Shown in pieces: positions 33,444-35,136 of a stretch of 35,136 bases of DNA. The notes below the pieces were generated by a model. It saw nothing but the letters and a program-made list of their open reading frames with translations. It searched no databases and was not told the DNA's origin. Positions within the stretch are counted from its first letter, which is position 1. Every line of letters begins with the position of its first letter. Source of the DNA: Candidatus Acidiferrum typicum (GTDB taxonomy: Bacteria; Acidobacteriota; Terriglobia; Acidiferrales; UBA7541); NCBI GenBank assembly GCA_025463055.1, contig JAOAPV010000110.1, forward strand, positions 1-35,136, given 5' to 3'. A program made the position numbers and the translations under genes.

Positions 33444-35136
33444 CTACTTCGCCGGTTTCTCCGCCTTCAGATACTTGTCATACCACCCCAAAATCCGATT
33501 CAGCCGATCCACCAAATGCTTCTCCTCATGAAATCCATGAGGCTCCCGCGGATAAACCACCAACTCCGTCTCCACTCCATACCGCTTTAATCCGCGATAA
33601 AGCTCCTGGCTCTGCCCCAGCGGATCAACCGTATCCGCATCCCCCTGCAGCACCAGCGTCGGCGTCTTGGCATTCTTCAAATGCATAAAGGGCGAGCTAT
33701 TCAAGAATCCCTCCGGCTTCTCCCAAGGCACGCCATAAAACCATTCATCTCCCGCCGGATGATCCTCCGTCCCAAACTCCGAAATCAGATTCGCCATCCC
33801 CGCACCAGAAACCGCCGCCTTGAACACGTTCGTCTGCGTAATCGCCCATTCCGCCATATACCCGCCGTACGACCACCCGCCGATCCCCAGCTTCTCCGGG
33901 TCCGCAATGCCGCGCTTCACCAAATCGTCCACCCCAGCCATCACGTCCTTGAAGTCGCCGCCGCCCCAATCCCCGCGGTTCGCCTCCACAAATTTCTCCC
34001 CATAACCCACCGACCCGCGAATATTCGGATAAAACACCGCATACCCGCGCGCCGCCAGCAACTGCCCCCAAGTCTCGATGGAATCGCCCCACCGCCCCGT
34101 AGGGCCGCCATGAATCAGCGCAATCAGCGGCAGCCTCGATTTCCCGGGAACGCCAATCTCCGGATTGGCGCTCGGCGAAACTCTCGGCTTCAGCAGCGCC
34201 GCCTCAATCTCTATCCCATCAAATGATTTGTACTTGTAGAACTCCGGCTCAATCAGCGAGTACTGCTTCCACGAATCATTCAGGTGCGTAACTCCCCGCG
34301 GCGCGCTCTTCTGGTCCCAAAGCCAAACCTCCTGCGGCCGCGTAGCGCCCTGCGAAACAAACGCAATCTCCCCGCCACTCGCCAGCGCCATGCTCCCCGC
34401 CGGACCGGGCGCAGGCGAAAGGTCTTGCCGCGCCCCATCCGCCGAATATGTCACCAGCAAATTAGAAAACCCATTCGCCGCCAGCAACACCACCGACCCA
34501 TCCTTCTGCCAGTGATAATCCTGCACCAAGCGATCCAGACTCGCGCCCGTAAGATTTCGCGCCGCATGCGCCGTCACCGGCAGCAACATCAAATCGTGCG
34601 GCTCCGGCCCATCCTCCCTTGGGCCAACATAACTAATCGTCTTGCCATCCGGCGCCACGCGCATCTCCCCAAATGGGCCGAGCGGCTTCACCAACTCCTT
34701 CATCGCTCCATCCGCCACCTGCACGCTAAAAATCCGCTCCGTGTACTGATCCGATTCCGGCCGGTCCGTACCTTTCACCACCACGCGATCTCCCGCCGGC
34801 AACCAGGCAAGCTCATCAAAATTCCAATTCGCCTTCGTCAGCGCCCGCGCCTCACCGCTAGCCACATCCAAAATCCAGAGCCGCGCGTGCTTATCATCCT
34901 TATCCACCACTTTCGCGTCGTCCTTATCTTTCTCCTTCTTCTCTTCGTCCTCCGTCTTAGCGTCTGGCGCCAGGAACGCAATCTCCTTCCCATCAGCCGA
35001 CCACTCAAACGCCTTCACGCTCCTCTTCCCTTTCGTGAGAGCGCGCCCCTCCCCGCCATTCATCGACATCAAAAAAATCTGCTGCTGGCTCTCGTCGCGA
35101 TCAGATAGAAACGCCAATTGCTTTCCATCCGGCGAC
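33444..35136 (-). CDS. S9-family prolyl oligopeptidase / acylaminoacyl peptidase, N-terminus cut by the window edge
   Basis: Serine peptidase with an N-terminal beta-propeller built of WD/PD40-like blades (WSADGKEIAFL, APDGKTISYVG) and a C-terminal alpha/beta-hydrolase domain from about 270 residues before the end. The catalytic Ser is in GIGGWSYGGYMAEW, Asp in LQGDADTVDPLGQ, and His in EPHGFHEEKH; the oxyanion segment is ALIHGGPTGRWG. About 563 codons are present and the reading frame is open to the right edge. A very charged linker (EDEEKKEKDKDDAKVVDKDD) interrupts the propeller. Secretion cannot be judged because the N-terminus is missing. Confidence 0.93.
   Translation of the reverse strand, partial: SPDGKQLAFLSDRDESQQQIFLMSMNGGEGRALTKGKRSVKAFEWSADGKEIAFLAPDAKTEDEEKKEKDKDDAKVVDKDDKHARLWILDVASGEARALTKANWNFDELAWLPAGDRVVVKGTDRPESDQYTERIFSVQVADGAMKELVKPLGPFGEMRVAPDGKTISYVGPREDGPEPHDLMLLPVTAHAARNLTGASLDRLVQDYHWQKDGSVVLLAANGFSNLLVTYSADGARQDLSPAPGPAGSMALASGGEIAFVSQGATRPQEVWLWDQKSAPRGVTHLNDSWKQYSLIEPEFYKYKSFDGIEIEAALLKPRVSPSANPEIGVPGKSRLPLIALIHGGPTGRWGDSIETWGQLLAARGYAVFYPNIRGSVGYGEKFVEANRGDWGGGDFKDVMAGVDDLVKRGIADPEKLGIGGWSYGGYMAEWAITQTNVFKAAVSGAGMANLISEFGTEDHPAGDEWFYGVPWEKPEGFLNSSPFMHLKNAKTPTLVLQGDADTVDPLGQSQELYRGLKRYGVETELVVYPREPHGFHEEKHLVDRLNRILGWYDKYLKAEKPAK

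Overview
The window looks like chromosomal DNA of a GC-rich, Gram-negative-type soil bacterium, most likely an acidobacterium. That placement is an inference from overall gene style (a DedA-rhodanese fusion, an S9 peptidase, a secreted TPR protein, frequent GTG/TTG starts); no rRNA or other taxonomic marker is present. Both ends cut genes: groEL at the left edge and an S9-family peptidase at the right edge.

Left part (1-6660, all minus strand). The 5' part of groEL has a recognisable promoter overlapped by an ATTAAC-N8-GTTAAT inverted repeat, and no groES sits in front of it. Then comes a tightly coupled histidine operon, in transcription order hisI-hisG-hisD-hisB-hisH-hisF-hisA, whose genes overlap by 1-7 bases. 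A 26-codon leader ORF with seven His codons lies in front of hisI, followed by a rho-independent terminator hairpin. This is the layout of a ribosome-mediated his attenuator.

Middle part (7023-21088, plus strand). A lysine/diaminopimelate operon (dapE-like, dapB, dapA, dapD; succinylase route) is followed by a decayed piece of a purine permease. Next is a nearly gap-free purine-catabolic cluster: allantoinase, three xanthine dehydrogenase subunits, OHCU decarboxylase, HIU hydrolase, uricase, allantoate amidohydrolase, ureidoglycine aminohydrolase and a plant-type ureidoglycolate amidohydrolase. Together these could take xanthine to glyoxylate, releasing all four nitrogens as ammonia without making urea.

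Right part (21183-35136, mostly minus strand). It holds tRNA-Cys, an HU/IHF-family protein, dCTP deaminase (plus), and then a same-strand group: an SDR oxidoreductase, a MarR regulator with a perfect 26-bp operator on its own promoter, a YceI protein, a nitroreductase, and a DedA-rhodanese fusion. The rhodanese active-site loop of that fusion contains an in-frame TGA followed by a SECIS-like hairpin, so it is a candidate selenoprotein and the most interesting item here. Further on are a secreted TPR protein (plus), a small Fis-type HTH protein, purC, an unusually long SMC with a roughly 90-residue insertion in its ATPase head containing a palindromic repeat, and the truncated S9 peptidase. No CRISPR array, insertion sequence, phage gene or rRNA was seen.
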